DNA of 64,000 nucleotides, taken from contig NC_064043.1 in assembly GCF_932526225.1 (NCBI RefSeq), forward strand, positions 4,517,501 through 4,581,500, read 5' to 3'. The notes beneath the pieces were generated by a model that ran no database searches, was not told the DNA's origin, and saw only the letters and a program-made list of their open reading frames with translations. Every line of letters starts with the position of its first letter. Within the stretch, counting starts at the first letter, position 1. Shown here piece after piece: positions 23,332 through 35,720 of the stretch. The position numbers were made by a program, and so were the translations under genes. Source of the stretch: Nematostella vectensis. Lineage: Eukaryota; Cnidaria; Anthozoa; Actiniaria; Edwardsiidae.

Positions 23332-26300
23332 AAATCCTGGGTACGGTCCTGAATGGTTTACATCTTTCTAGTGCACCTCCCATCCATTTGAGGGGTATAG
23401 CTTGGGTTTGGCACCCCTTTGACAACCATAAAGCATTGTTCTCTTGAAGAATTACCACTTATCAAATACTATATAAAGGCCTATGAACCCACTTCCCTGG
23501 CAAATTCTGGCTATGCATCTGAACATTTTCACAAATTGGAATATTCAAATACAAAGGCGGAAAATTCATATAGGTATAGAGAAAGGGAGAAGGAGGTAGG
23601 CAGAAACTCTTCTTTTAAAAACTCTTGTTTTTAAAATGACTGTAGCAACAGGGTATTAAAAGCCGACAATGTAGACAGATTCTACTCAGAGCTTTCAAAG
23701 GATCAGGGGGCCTGCTGTCTAGTCTGTCTCGGTTTAGAGCTCCCCAAATAGTTAACAGTACAGGAGGAACATTTGTTGAGATATCATGAAAAAAGATATT
23801 ATGAAACTCAGGTTAGAAAAAAAAATGTAATTTGTATCCAACAAATATTCTAAGATACCTTAGCAGGAGCATATTTCCCATTCAATTCATCTTTTAATAA
23901 CCAAGTTAACTATAAAAGCACATATAAATTATTATTGCACTATCCCTTTTTTGTAGAATAATTCCTATCATTGATAAAGTTTTTGTCACTACAACATAAT
24001 ATACTTATGTAAAAAGGCTAAATTTATTTGACAGTTTTTAAAAGGCAAGTGGCATATTGAACTATTTTTATTGTTTTTTTTTATGGCCACTCCCAAAACA
24101 AAGTTGATTTTAGTTAGATATTGAGCATTGTGTAAAGGAAATTATGTCTATGAATTGTGGATCTTTAGCATTCTGGTTGAATTTCTTTTGTGTTTTGTCT
24201 AAAAGCAAAGGACTGAGATCATCCAAGATCTTCAAATACAGCTGAAGCAGTGCAAGGAAGGTAGTGAAGCATCCACTATAAGAAAATCATCTACAGCATC
24301 ATCACACAGCTTTCTATCTTCACAAGAGGACATTCATCGGGAGGTAGAAACTCTAAGACAGGAGCGTGAACGACAGGAAAATGAAAGCTATGTGTTGCAG
24401 AAATCGCTTGATGAATTAAGCATAAGGTTGGAGAACCAACAACAGGCAATCAAGGCTAAGGACGAGACTATAGCAAGACTAATGGAGATGTTACAGAACA
24501 AGGGGCAAGTATCAGACTCTGGGAAGAAAGAGGAGGACAATTACAAGAAGAAGCTTGCTGAAGTGGTTTCTGAGGTGGAGCACTTGCGGGATGGAATCAG
24601 TGAGAGGGATAGGGCGATAACGGCATTGCAGGAGGTAGGTAAAAGATATATGGGGACTGTTAATTTTATAACTTGAAAATGCTAGTAGGGGTGAGTGCAC
24701 TTGTATTAAAAGAAGAGTAAAAGTAGATTTCATGGAAAAACATAGATATACAACTGCTTCTTACATATATTGAAAAAAAGCACACAAGAGTCAACAGCAA
24801 TTCATATCAGTCAGTTGTATTTTTTTACTATTAATTATCCCATATTCATGGTTTCAGGAAATGGATCATCTGCGAATCAGCAATGTGAGTGAGGAGCTAC
24901 AGCAGTCAGCTAACATGCTTGCCAAGGTATTTTATATAATTCAACTAATCAAAACAAGGGTTTGTTGTTCCTATATTTTGTTTGCACAGTATTTATGTAG
25001 TATTGCATGATACAATCCACGAGTTTTTCAGTGACTTACTGGATATGTCAACTAATCAAAACAAGGTTGTGTTGTTGCTGTATTTTGTTTGCACAGTATT
25101 AAATAGTATTGGATGATACATTCCACAATGTTTTCAGTGACTTACTAGATATAAACATGACTACAGGAAAATATTTATTTAGGTTGGGGGTGAACATTAA
25201 ATCAAGAGGTCTTGAAAATATCATGTGAATTATCTAAAATTTGAGAAGGGGTGAACCTTTTTAGGTGGTGACCATGATATGTTTTTTGGGCAAGCCCCCT
25301 ATCCCACATTGCTGCTTTGTCAATAAAATATTCCCTAACAGAGAGTCTCACTTAGGTATGTTTGCAAAATCTATGTTTAGTTTTGTATTCATTATATATG
25401 TACCTTATAGGAGAGCCAAATTGCAGATTTGACACACCAAGTATCAATACTGGAACAACAAGTATGTGAAATTATAAAGTAAACATTTAACTTAATTAGA
25501 ATCTATGGAATAAGATGATGCACAAATGCTTATTGTGTCGAATTTGGTATGAGGGTACAGAACCTATTCCTAACTTACCAATTACCTAGTTTCGTTTTTT
25601 TACTTGATACAGAAATATATGTAGTAGTCGTTTTCATGCAATAAGGACTAAACAGTTTGAAAGAAGTGTTTTATCATGCTTCGAAAATGATTTCTTGTAA
25701 ATTTTTCATTGCCCATTGTCTCTTTATTTGTAGCATTTTATTGTAACCACCTTAATTTTTTTGGGTTATATTTAATTATTGGATAAGCAGTGTAATTTTT
25801 GGATAAGCAGTGGTCATGAACAATACTATTGGAAGGTCTTGGTGATAAAACATAGTGTGTACATCTGACATGCAATGCAAGTTCATTGGTGGTTAGTGAT
25901 TATCATGATAAAACTATACAACAAAACTGTATAATGTTTCCATAAAGGTTTGTTGTAAGCAAGAAATATTTTTTCTAGATAGCAGACCTGAAGGCCAACA
26001 GTAGTATTTCTAATGAGGACAAAAAACAAGCCGAAGTTTATCAAAGCCACTCACAGTTTTTGAAAGCAAAGGTATGGTTTGTTTACTTACTCTACTCTAA
26101 AAAAAGTTCACAAAATTCATCATCTTAGAAATACTCTAAAAACACACACACAATGTATCGTATCTTTCACACTGGAATACGTTTCTTTGACAGATTTTGT
26201 ATTCAACATGATATTTCAAAACGTTGAAAAAGTGACATCAGCAACAATAAAATCCAGAAGTTTTAAATCTTGGTTTCTGCAAAATCAGGTCGAGGAAATT

Positions 26301-29300
26301 ATTTTATCCATTGACAATTGATCCCTGAATAGATGTTATTCAGTTTAAACATTTAGAACTTGAATGGCAAAAGATAGGTGTTTGGAATTGTTGGAAAAGC
26401 TCATACAATTCTCAACACCCACCTTAGTTAGTGACTATACACCCACTGTGTCGATAAAAGTTAATTAATTAAAAGATTGGATTAGCATTTTGGCTTCATT
26501 GGCTATTGTGAAATTCATTTTGTTACGATTTTAGCACTTTTTTTTAGCTAACCAGCACATTGAGAAACTGTTAGTTAGATTTGCAACATGTTCTCTGCAG
26601 CTAAAGCCATAACTATTTTTTAGATCTTATATTAGTCTGCCTCATAGGTTGAGTCTCTGAAGTCAGAAGTCGCCAAAAAAGAAGCAGCACTTGGTGCAGC
26701 GGAAACCAAGCTAGACACCTTCAAAGCTCATCAGTCTGATCAGCAACAGCACATCAGTGTGTTACAGTCTTCCTTACAGGCCAAGGACCATCACATCAAG
26801 AATCTACAGAGTGAGGTGCGAGTATGAATGTGCCTGTGTGTCTATTGGAAGTTTCTTTGAGGATGTGATTGATAATTTAGAGCGGATGGCCTGTTTAATA
26901 TCTCGGATTTTAATAGATTCTTTTGTCTTTTAACGGTTGAGGTTTCCGTCGGACCTCCGGAAGTAAACTAGTGACAATGCGGCTTTAAGTGCAGGGCCAT
27001 AGCATGGGGTGTATTGTGCCCCCCAAATCTTACGTGGCCTGCTACGGATCTGGACTGGCAGTCTGCGGGCAGGTCGAGGAAAATTGGGAAACGAAGAATG
27101 CACGTCTGCTTTTATTCATTCATTTCATTTCATTCATTTTTGCATCTTATCCTTTTTACCCTTTGCGCTGTAGGCGATATACACCTATTTCAATAAAGGT
27201 TGTCAGTGCAAATGGCGATTGCCAAATGGGAGTTCTACGATCGAAAGTAGCCATGAGTCTCGAAAAATATGGATAAACCAAAACAATTATCCATTAAAGG
27301 TTACTAATGCTTGACTGACGCTGGACTGTATTTAACACCTTAAATTTTACGAATAATTAGTACCCATAAGCAATTTACCATATGCCATTCGCCATTTGCA
27401 CTGACAACCTTTTGTGAAATAGGAGTATATAGATGGGTCGTATAGGTCTTAGCTTAGCATCGTGAAATACCCACTTCAAGTTTTAATTAAATATGGATCC
27501 TTATTTCAACTCAAAGTAAGTAACATGCATAATGGTTTAGATATCCTTGGTATGTTGGATTTAAAGATTGTCCAAACAACGCCATTTTCCAAACAATATA
27601 ACGCTCAAACATTTACCAATTTACAAGTTTATGGTGCTATCTTTTAGTCTGCAATAGTCGTGCTGTAATACCCCTCTGAAAAAAAGGCATAACAGAACTT
27701 TTCATTTCTACAGCTGGAGTCGTTACGTGTCCGTTTAGATGAAAGAGAAGCCTCCTTGAAGAACCAGGAGAAACAGATGCAGTCCATGTCCTCCGAACAC
27801 TCTGAGAACTCCTTTGCTGTGGAGAACTTAAAGAGTGTTATTGAAACCAAGGAGAGGCAGCTAGCTACATTACGCGAAAGAGTAAGTCTAAATTACCAGT
27901 ATTGGAGAAGTTACATAAACGGGACTAGATTTTTGTCTGCTATAAGTAACAAAGCCCCCCCCCCCCCCTCTTATATGTGATGTAAAAAGAAGGGTCTACT
28001 TTAGTCAGTTATACGACAGTCAGTCCATAAAACACACTAAAAGTTTTGCCTGAGAGACTTGCGCGATAGGTTATTGTACGGGCTACGCTATTTAGACAAG
28101 ATGACCAGGGCTCAAAACCAGATCAAGTCATACTACTCAGAAACTTTTACTAGGATGGAGGTCCGGTCGCTCGGTACAATTTTTAACCTGTATTGGGGGA
28201 CGTAAAATAACTGCTAGGGACGCTGGCCCGTGTTACAAATCATGTTACATTATCATGAGTAAAAGCACGTGAAGCGCTTAAGGACCAACTTTGTTACCCG
28301 CGCTATACACAAACAGCATTTACCTGCGTTTACCTCTCTTCCCTTCAGTGTGAAACTCTACATACTGAGATAGGCGATAAAGAGGCCACCTTGGCTAGCA
28401 CGAAGGGGCAGTTGGCAGCCCTACGAGCGGAGCACCAAGACTCTGCATCTACCATTAGCAGCCTAGAAGCGACGATACGCGACAAGGACAGGTACATCGA
28501 GATGCTTCAAGCCCAGCGGCAACGCAGCGGCAAGGAGCAGCAGGAAGAAGTATCCACCGTCCAGAGGAACTACGAGCGGTTAGAGTCCAGATTGGAAGTC
28601 ATGAAGGAAGAGAAATCAAGGCTTGAGGTACAGTATAGCTTAGACTATTAGATTCTACAGTGTACTTGCCAAAACTGCCCTGAGATGTATTTTTCAGCTA
28701 CAGCAAAAATTACTCTGTTATATCCACTGAACGCTTTCAAGCGCCATCCCTAATCTTAAGGACAGAAATTTCGTCTAATGGCATCAAAATTATATTCGTT
28801 GCGGTAACAAAAGCCTTTTATTGTGACTTAAAATGGGCCATGGCACTATTTAATGATTACGGTTTTGCCTAAAAATGCGTCAAGTCATTGTAATGTTGTC
28901 ATCGTTTCACAGGAGACGATATCTACCCATAGGAAGGAACTTATTGAGCTGAAGTCGTCGGTCAAAGAGAAGGACGTGCGGTTAGATGTGATGGAGCAGA
29001 AAAACGCAAGACTGGAGCGAGACCTCGAAAAGGTAAATACAAGACCTACTTACTAGATTATTCTTAATAAAGAAAATGTGGCTGTTGTTGTGGGTGATAT
29101 GAATGTTTGTTAGCGAAATGAATGTGTTGGATACTATAACTGAGACCAGTTGCAGTGGCGCCAAGATGAAAAAAAAAACGTAAGGGAAATGGAAAACTGT
29201 CAGTAATGAAAGGATAAAGGAATTCAGATTAGTCTCTAGGAAACTTGAGGTCAGTCCAAGTTATCGAGATTTCACTGCACGAGTTGTCGACTACGCCAAT

Positions 29301-32300
29301 TCTGTCCCGATTTTAAATCCCTTTTTCTCCCTCAGAGTGTGGACAGTAAGGAGGAACTCGCGTCCGAGCTGAGCAGCAAGAAATTGGAGGTATCCAAGTT
29401 AGAGAAAGAGCTGCGCACAGCCATGCAGGATTTGGATAACTCTAAGGTCCAAAAGGAAAACGAAAAAAGCGAAACCATTCTCAAACTAAAGGCAGACATC
29501 CAAGCGAAGGATGAACAGATAGAGGAGTTGGAACGGTAAGGGAGCGGCTTCTGATTGTTTTGGGACAATAGGTTGGTGCTTTTTAATCCCTTGGTCAGCG
29601 CCTTGCGTGAAATTTGGCGTGATTGCAGACCAGTTTAATGATGGCCAATCAATCCGATTTGAGTATTTTGAATGATGGAAGCAAAAAAGCGATTTAGCTG
29701 TTGGAATTGTCGGTGAAAGTTCGCAAAATATTGGAAATCGAAGTAAGCATTCGAGCAACTTATAACGTATAAATTGCCTTTTTTGGATTTGCTTCGAGCT
29801 GTTGTCCAGGATCAGGGCCGTAGCAATATTTTCAAAAGTTATAAGGAAATGACCAGTAGGGGCGTGGCTGTACCCCAATATTTTCTTAATGTTTCTGTAT
29901 TGTGCCCCTCCAATATTTCGAGGCCTGCTACGGCACTGAGAATGCATTCTTTAAGGCTTCTTTCTTGATCAATAATGTAATTTTTCGCCAAACAGACAAC
30001 TGAAAGAGCAGAACAAGAAGTTGACGACCATTAAACGCAACCAGCAGTTAGAGCGAGAGAAACAGGCACAACTACTAAACGACGTGAAGAAACAGGGCAA
30101 CGAGCATGACGAGAGAGTTGACGAAATCAGGGTAAGCACGCGGCGTGATCTTCGATTGTCTTCAGGCTATCACGTGCGCTGAACGATAGAGCAGAGTAAA
30201 CCCATTCGTGGAGACTCATGACCACCTAGCGTACGTCTTTGTTACCAGTTACAAGTACGTTTCAAGCTACCACGTGCACACAAAGACCCGTATTCTGTGA
30301 TTACAGCTGATCTCGATTTATGTTTAACAGAAAGAACTCAAGACGAAAGAAGAGCGAATAGCGGTACTAGAAGAAGCCCTGACTGAAAGCGTGACGATAG
30401 CGGCCGAGAGGGAGGAACTATTAGCTCAGCAGGCGAACAGCGCCGAGTCCGCTACCCAGAGGGTGGAGGATATCGAGACGGAGCTCGAGAGGAGCCACAT
30501 AGAGATGGCCATCACGAACACTAAGAACGCGTCCCTATTACTGGCGCTGAATGAGAACGACGCTATCTTGAATTACTACAAGTCTGAACGACGACATATG
30601 GTGGAGGAGGTATTGGAAATGAGGTAAGGATGGAAGAGCGGATAGAGCCGTGGCGGATCTGGGAAGGGGTGGGGCTGTAGGGCTTCCACCATAAGAGAGA
30701 AGTAATTTCATTAAAAGAGAGCCACCAAAAGGTAAGGATGGAAGAGCGGATAGAGCCGTGGCGGATCTGGGAAGGGGTGGGGCTTCCCCATTGAGAGAAA
30801 AGTAATTCCATAAAAAGACAGCCACCCTCGCTTTTTTGTGCTGGAGCTTATTCGTTTACAGGGGGTTCCAGGCACGTCGCCATGCATTACCTATTACCTA
30901 TGTTTCATCTCACCGATTTATGACATTATGACCGTCTCTTACAAACCGAATATATCTGGAGACTTTTAAATAAGCAACACCCTTGAGTGTGGCCCTCGAT
31001 TACACTTAGCATCTCGGCCTTGATTTAGAATATCCCAAAATACAAGTGTATAACACAATGGGTTCCGTTGCAGACAAAACGCGTTATTGGCGACGATATC
31101 TGAGAAGGATGCGAACATCGCGCTCTTGGAGATCGGTCCGACCAAAAACAGCGAGCAGGAAGTGGCGATACTCAAACGAGAGAAGGACAAACTGGTCACT
31201 GAGCTCAAAGACCAGGTAAACACCCTTCACAAGTTTGGCTTTCCGATTTCTTCATTATCGTCTTCTTTTAATTCGGCGTAAAAACTCTGGTTAAGACCTG
31301 ATGTTTCTGCCCCAGATAAAGTCTTCAAAATGCAACTACTTGAATTCATAGCAGGCCCGTACCCAGGATTATTCTTGGGGGGAGCGAAATGCGAAAAAGT
31401 GGACCTAATTTTTCCGGGGATGTGGGGAGGGGTGGGGAGAGTGAGTTCTCTGACCATCCCCGAAAAAACAAAAAGGGATTTCTTTACGCCTTTGTATCTC
31501 CACGTGACGTTAATTGTCGGATTTGACTACATACCAGAGTGATCTAGCTTATGCTTTATAGTTTTGTCTACAAAAAGCACGACTATTAAGAACCAAAAGT
31601 GGAACTTCGGCCGTTGTGGGGGGGGGGGGGGGGGGGGGGTGCGTTCGCATCCCCTACACCCCCCACCCCTGGGTACGGGCCTGCATAGCTTAGTGTTTCT
31701 TTCTGGTGACGTCATGGGCTTAAATTTAAGCGTCAAGGTTCGGTGATGCAAAATAAAAATAAAAAATAAAAAACAGGGGCAACCCTGCTTTATCCAAATC
31801 GCTTTTGCTGGTTCACGTATTTCAGTAGGCATCCATAAAGCCCTCCTGGCGTGTATGTGCTAATAAGGGTAACGATAGGTGCCGATAACAAACCTTGTCA
31901 ATCATACTATGATGCTGATGGTCAATTGCATGAAATCATCGTCGCATTTGAAATGACAACATTAAAGCCGCATTGTCACCAGTTTACTTCCGGTCGATTA
32001 CGTAACAATATCCGATGATTTTTCACGGAAAACGCGAAAAATATTTCAAAATATTGAAAGCAGTGTGTCTACTGGAAGTTTCTTTGAGGATTTGATTGAT
32101 AATTTAGAGCGGATGGCCTGTTAAATAGCTCGGATTTTAATAGATTCTTTTGTCTTTTAACGGTTGAGGTTCCCGTCGGACCTCCGGAAGGAAACTGGTG
32201 ACAATGCGGCTTTAACTATCGTACAAAACTTGGATGTGTTTGGGAGAATTCGAGACTCTCGAAAATTGCGCAGAGTCTTGGCCAATCATAGTGTACTGAC

Positions 32301-34598
32301 TATGATTTATAAAAATGCGTCTTTCCACCAGACTCAAAAGAGGATGACTCTTATATCAAACGAAGACAATAGCAAAGAGGTTCATTTGTCAACAGAACTC
32401 GCTCAGGCGCCAAAGGATAAGGTACAGCAACCCCCTTTTATCGTATTGGATATGGTCGAATGACAAATAAATATACGGCAAGGGTAATCCGGTAATTGCT
32501 TCTACGCGTGAATAATGTATGGGGCCTAATATGTTTGCTTTTGTTAGCAAGCAAGCATCCGATCCCCCCCTCCCTCTTAAAATGCAACGCAATTTTGAAA
32601 ATTATATAAAAATAAAAACTTAATGCTAAAAAAACTTATGCTACCCCTTTTCTCCTAGCTTAATTAAACAATCTTAATGCCAGTTACTGTGGAACCGTTA
32701 CTGTGCTATGATATCCTGCAACTTACCTCTTTACTAAGTAGTGTAATTGTTAGGCGCGTGGCTGGACAATTAAGGCTGGAAAGTCAATTATCTGGGAAAC
32801 AAATAACACGCGCTTATGTATCATTTGCCTTCATCAGGTGTTGGATGCAGTTGGGCTGATCGAAGACAGCATGGAAAAGCTGCAGTTGTACGGAGAAGAC
32901 CTGCTAGACGTGGCGAAAAACCACTTCCCCGACGTGGTGAGAAAACTCAGCAAACCCCCACCGCGTGATTACGGCAAGTACGAGAACATCATCAACGATG
33001 CGTCGCAGAAAGAGGTACGTCAGGGTGTGGTTTCTTTGTGTCAATTCGCTAGCCATTGTTCACCCTCGTATCAGGGGGGGGGCTACATTTTCGGGGCAAA
33101 TCCGTGGATCCGCAGATATTAGATCCGCACAGACAGATAAACAATAGCATCGATTGAAATTCATTTAAAATCCGAAATTGGACCGTCAAAGCAGTCCGAA
33201 AAGCAATCCGAAATCCCCGCCCGAATTGTAGACAGATCCTCCGAAATCCCCGCCCAAATTGTAGACAGATCCGTGATCCGCCGTATTTCCAAAATCTTCT
33301 GAAATAATCAAAATCAAAATCCGTAATCCGTGAGCATTTCGTGGCTGAATCCGCCGATCCGCGAACTTCACCCCCCCCCCCCCCCCCCCCTATCAGGCCT
33401 GTCGACCAGAGACTTCATAATGCAGGGTCATAATAGGGTGAAACCGCAGGCTGGGAAAATGGGATTGGTAATATCGGGAACAGGACCGGGTAAATAGCAG
33501 CCGGGACAACGAGATTCAGACCCCTCTGTAGGACGCTAAAGGCCTGGCTAAACTAAAAGTAGGCCAATGTTTCCTCGGCATTTGTTTGCCGCGCGTTTGA
33601 GTGTTTTGTGTGCCATAAATTGCTGGTATCCATAGCCCAGCTGGCATTTTAAAAGCCCGCTTGGCGTCCATTTGCCATGTAGGGTAACGATAGGTGCCGA
33701 TATCAATTCTTTGTCAGTGTCGTGTTATGATACTTGAATGATTACTTGTTAATCATTCATAACAAGCACCGACTACATTTTTATTTTCCCATTTATTTAC
33801 ATTTTATTGTATACGTTCTACGTTAGTATTGGTGAAGATCTATGAAACACGTCGATAGACAGCGCCATCCTGTTGCGGGCCGAGCATTGTTCTGTTTGTA
33901 GACCGTGTTTCACAGGCTACGTAGTGTTGGAAGCCTTTTATTGATATTTGTTCACCGTGTTTTACGAGGCTATGTAGTGTTGGAAGACTTTTTTGTTGCT
34001 GTTTGTACACCGTGTTTCACAGGCTAAGTAATGTTGGAAGAATTTTGTTTGCTGTTTGTTCACCGTGTTTTACGAGGCTACGTAATGTTGGAAGACATTT
34101 TTGCTGTTTGAACAGCGTGTTTCACGAGGCTACGTAATGTTGGAAGACTTTTATTTCTGTTTGTACACCGTGTTTTACAGGCTACGTAATGTTGGAAGAC
34201 TTTTTTTTGCTGTTTGTTCACCGTGTTTTACGAGGCTACATAATGTTGAAAGACTTATTGCTATTTGTTCACGGTGTTTTACGAGGCTACGTAACGTTGG
34301 AAGACTTTTTGCTGTTTGTTCACCGTGTTTTACGAGGCTACGTAATGTTGGAAGACTATTTTTGCTGTTTGTCCACCGTGTTTTACGATGCTACGTAGTT
34401 TTGAACGATTTCGTCAGGCAAACATAATTACTTGGCCCAACATTTTACACAGCTGGGGCGGCCTTTATTGTTGTTTACACCAAATATCTTTTTTCCCCTT
34501 AGCGTCTTGCATTCCTGGAAACCTTAGAGAAAGACATGCAGGCCTTGCAGGACTATGTGCACAAGCTTCTTGAGCTCATCGAAGAATCAAGCGAATAA
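21755..34598 (+). CDS. ERC: ELKS/ERC presynaptic active-zone scaffold
   Basis: Fifteen exons: 21755-22084, 24206-24634, 24858-24926, 25411-25461, 25979-26071, 26648-26815, 27714-27881, 28349-28627, 28913-29032, 29336-29535, 29996-30131, 30331-30623, 31074-31215, 32838-33014, 34503-34598. All phases agree, giving about 916 residues, close to vertebrate ERCs. After a Ser-rich N-terminus come the ELKS-specific blocks LIELQRENARLQKDIE and FWSPELKKERAARK, then almost continuous coiled coil (for example MLQNKG, EVYQSHSQFLKAK, LKRNQQLE-like, ISEKDANIALLE, LKREKDKLV). ERC proteins link RIM, liprin-alpha and Ca channels at release sites, and also cortical and NF-kB complexes. The last two exons match the FIP-RBD-like tail of the ERC1 long isoform, ending EESSE. 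No C-terminal GIWA motif for RIM PDZ binding is present. The first ATG lies in a plausible position with no longer in-frame start. Confidence 0.92.
26835..26988. mobile_element. TTAA-type MITE, truncated right part
   Basis: The sequence nearly matches 32065-32215 and ends GACAATGCGGCTTTAA like the complete copy there. The left inverted end is missing. It lies in the ERC intron after exon 26648-26815. Confidence 0.75.
26994..27055. mobile_element. Fragment of the CTACGG interspersed repeat
   Basis: CAGGGCCATAGCATGG to GGCCTGCTACGGATCTG resembles the ends of the 29812-29940 copy, with most of the middle missing. Confidence 0.5.
27180..27427. mobile_element. MITE with TACACCT ends, copy 2
   Basis: The ends TACACCTATTTCAATAAAGG and TTTTGTGAAATAGGAGTA are inverted relatives. 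The subterminal TTGTCAGTGCAAATGGCGA is mirrored by TCGCCATTTGCACTGACAA. It is the same family as 17300-17572 and lies in an ERC intron. Confidence 0.8.
29812..29940. mobile_element. Interspersed repeat with CGTAGCA...TGCTACGG ends
   Basis: Inverted ends CAGGGCCGTAGCA and TGCTACGGCACTG, with the internal GGGGCGTGGC..TACCCC and AATATTTTCTTA.TGTTTCT segments also found near 19850-19900. It lies in the ERC intron before exon 29996-30131. Confidence 0.65.
30623..30830. repeat. 108-bp tandem duplication carrying the ERC exon-12 donor
   Basis: GGTAAGGATGGAAGAGCGGA occurs at 30623 and again at 30731. The first copy is the authentic exon/intron junction of exon 30331-30623; the second is an intact-looking duplicate donor. 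Each copy also contains the GTGGCGGATCTGGGAAGGGG repeat core. Confidence 0.85.
31352..31685. mobile_element. MITE-like element with GTACCCAGG ends
   Basis: Left end AGGCCCGTACCCAGGATT and right end CCTGGGTACGGGCCTGC are inverted copies. Poly-G and C-rich tracts lie inside. It is the same design as 13704-14027. A half-copy end (AATCCTGGGTACGGTCCTG) lies at about 23333-23352. Confidence 0.75.
31962..32215. mobile_element. Complete TTAA-flanked MITE (piggyBac-like)
   Basis: It starts TTAAAGCCGCATTGTCACC and ends GGTGACAATGCGGCTTTAA, with perfect terminal inversion and inner GTTTACTTCCGG/CCGGAAGGAAAC. TTAA at both outer edges fits piggyBac-type target use. No transposase frame, so it is non-autonomous. 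A truncated copy lies at 26835-26988. It sits in the ERC intron before exon 32838-33014. Confidence 0.85.
33880..34405. repeat. 55-63 bp minisatellite in the last ERC intron
   Basis: Nine imperfect copies of a unit reading CACCGTGTTTTACGAGGCTA, then CGTAATGTTGGAAGACTTTT and TTGCTGTTTGTT. The open frames through it are repeat artefacts. Confidence 0.93.
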
Positions 34599-34599
34599 A
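34594..34599 (+). promoter_or_regulatory. Poly(A) hexamer overlapping the ERC stop codon
   Basis: The codons GAA TAA and the next bases spell AATAAA, so the hexamer overlaps the stop codon. No other good hexamer follows within about 300 bases before the tandem duplication begins. If used, the 3' untranslated region would be only about 20 bases. Confidence 0.35.
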
Positions 34600-34744
34600 A
34601 ATATACAATGTAATAAGTTATACAATGAGCTACAATTTGATTCTGATATCCTCTGTTTCCCCATGTGTCATCCCCAAGTCTACTGCATTGTATACGAGCA
34701 CTCAAGCAACAGTTAACTATATTTTGCGATCTTCTTGAGTAACA

Positions 34745-35406
34745 TACCAAGGGAGATTGACGGCTACTTACATGGCAGGCAAGTCAGTGCGCGGGTCTTG
34801 GTATGTTCAACTCAAGTGCTGATGATAATCGATACGGTACGGTCCAGAACAAAAGCAGTGTGGAAATCTTCTTGAGAAATCTGCCACAAAATGATTGATG
34901 GTAGCCACGACGGTAGAGTCAGTGAGCAGGTCGTGGACAGTTCATCGCACATGTTCTTAGAACCGGTTCTGCGCGGTTCAGCGCAAATTACAGTGAGGAA
35001 ATCTTTTGAGAAATTAATCAAGGAGATGAATTGCTAATATTTGGACGGCAAGTGGGCGTGGCTTTGACAGCTCACTACCAAGGGAGATTGACGGCTACTT
35101 ACATGGCAGGCAAGTCAGTGCGCGGGTCTTGGTATGTTCAACTCAAGTGCTGATGATAATCGATACGGTACGGTCCAGAACAAAAGCAGTGTGGAAATCT
35201 TCTTGAGAAATCTGCCACAAAATGATTGATGGTAGCCACGACGGTAGAGTCAGTGAGCAGGTCGTGGACAGTTCATCGCACATGTTCTTAGAACCGGTTC
35301 TGCGCGGTTCAGCGCAAATTACAGTGAGGAAATCTTTTGAGAAATTAATCAAGGAGATGAATTGCTAATATTTGGACGGCAAGTGGGCGTGGCTTTGACA
35401 GGTCAC
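34745..35406. repeat. 331-bp tandem duplication, two near-identical copies
   Basis: Copies lie at 34745-35075 and 35076-35406, starting TACCAAGGGAGATTGACGGC and virtually identical by eye, including identical 69-residue open frames on the minus strand. More diverged partial copies continue to about 35700 with the motif ATTTGGACGGCAAGTGGGCG. The frames are not recognisable as protein. Confidence 0.95.
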
Positions 35407-35720
35407 TAAACATGTTAATGATAACTGGTACGACATGATTCAGCGTGATTCAAAAGTGAGAATATCTTCCTGAGAAATATGCCAAGATGAATGGCTACTA
35501 TTTGGACGGCAAGTGGGCGTGTCTTGGATAACTATCCAAACTGAACATGTTAACGAGAACTGGTACGGCATGTTTCAGGGAAAAAAATAGTGTGGAACAT
35601 ATGAATGTCTACAATTTGGACGACAGAGTCAGTGCGTGGATCTTCACTGCATGTGCTACCCGGTACCGCACGGCACGGTTAAGCACAGCTATAGTGTGGG
35701 TAAGAAGATGGATAACAGAT
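35407..35720. repeat. Diverged continuation of the 331-bp repeat family
   Basis: At least two further partial units with a shared order: ACTGGTACG.CATG.TTCAG, then GGACGGCAAGTGGGCGTGTC. They appear to be older relatives of the 331-bp unit. Confidence 0.7.

Noticed and set aside
32164-32463. 99-residue frame between ERC exons
   Set aside because: It starts inside the TTAA-type MITE and is out of place between two ERC exons that already join in phase.
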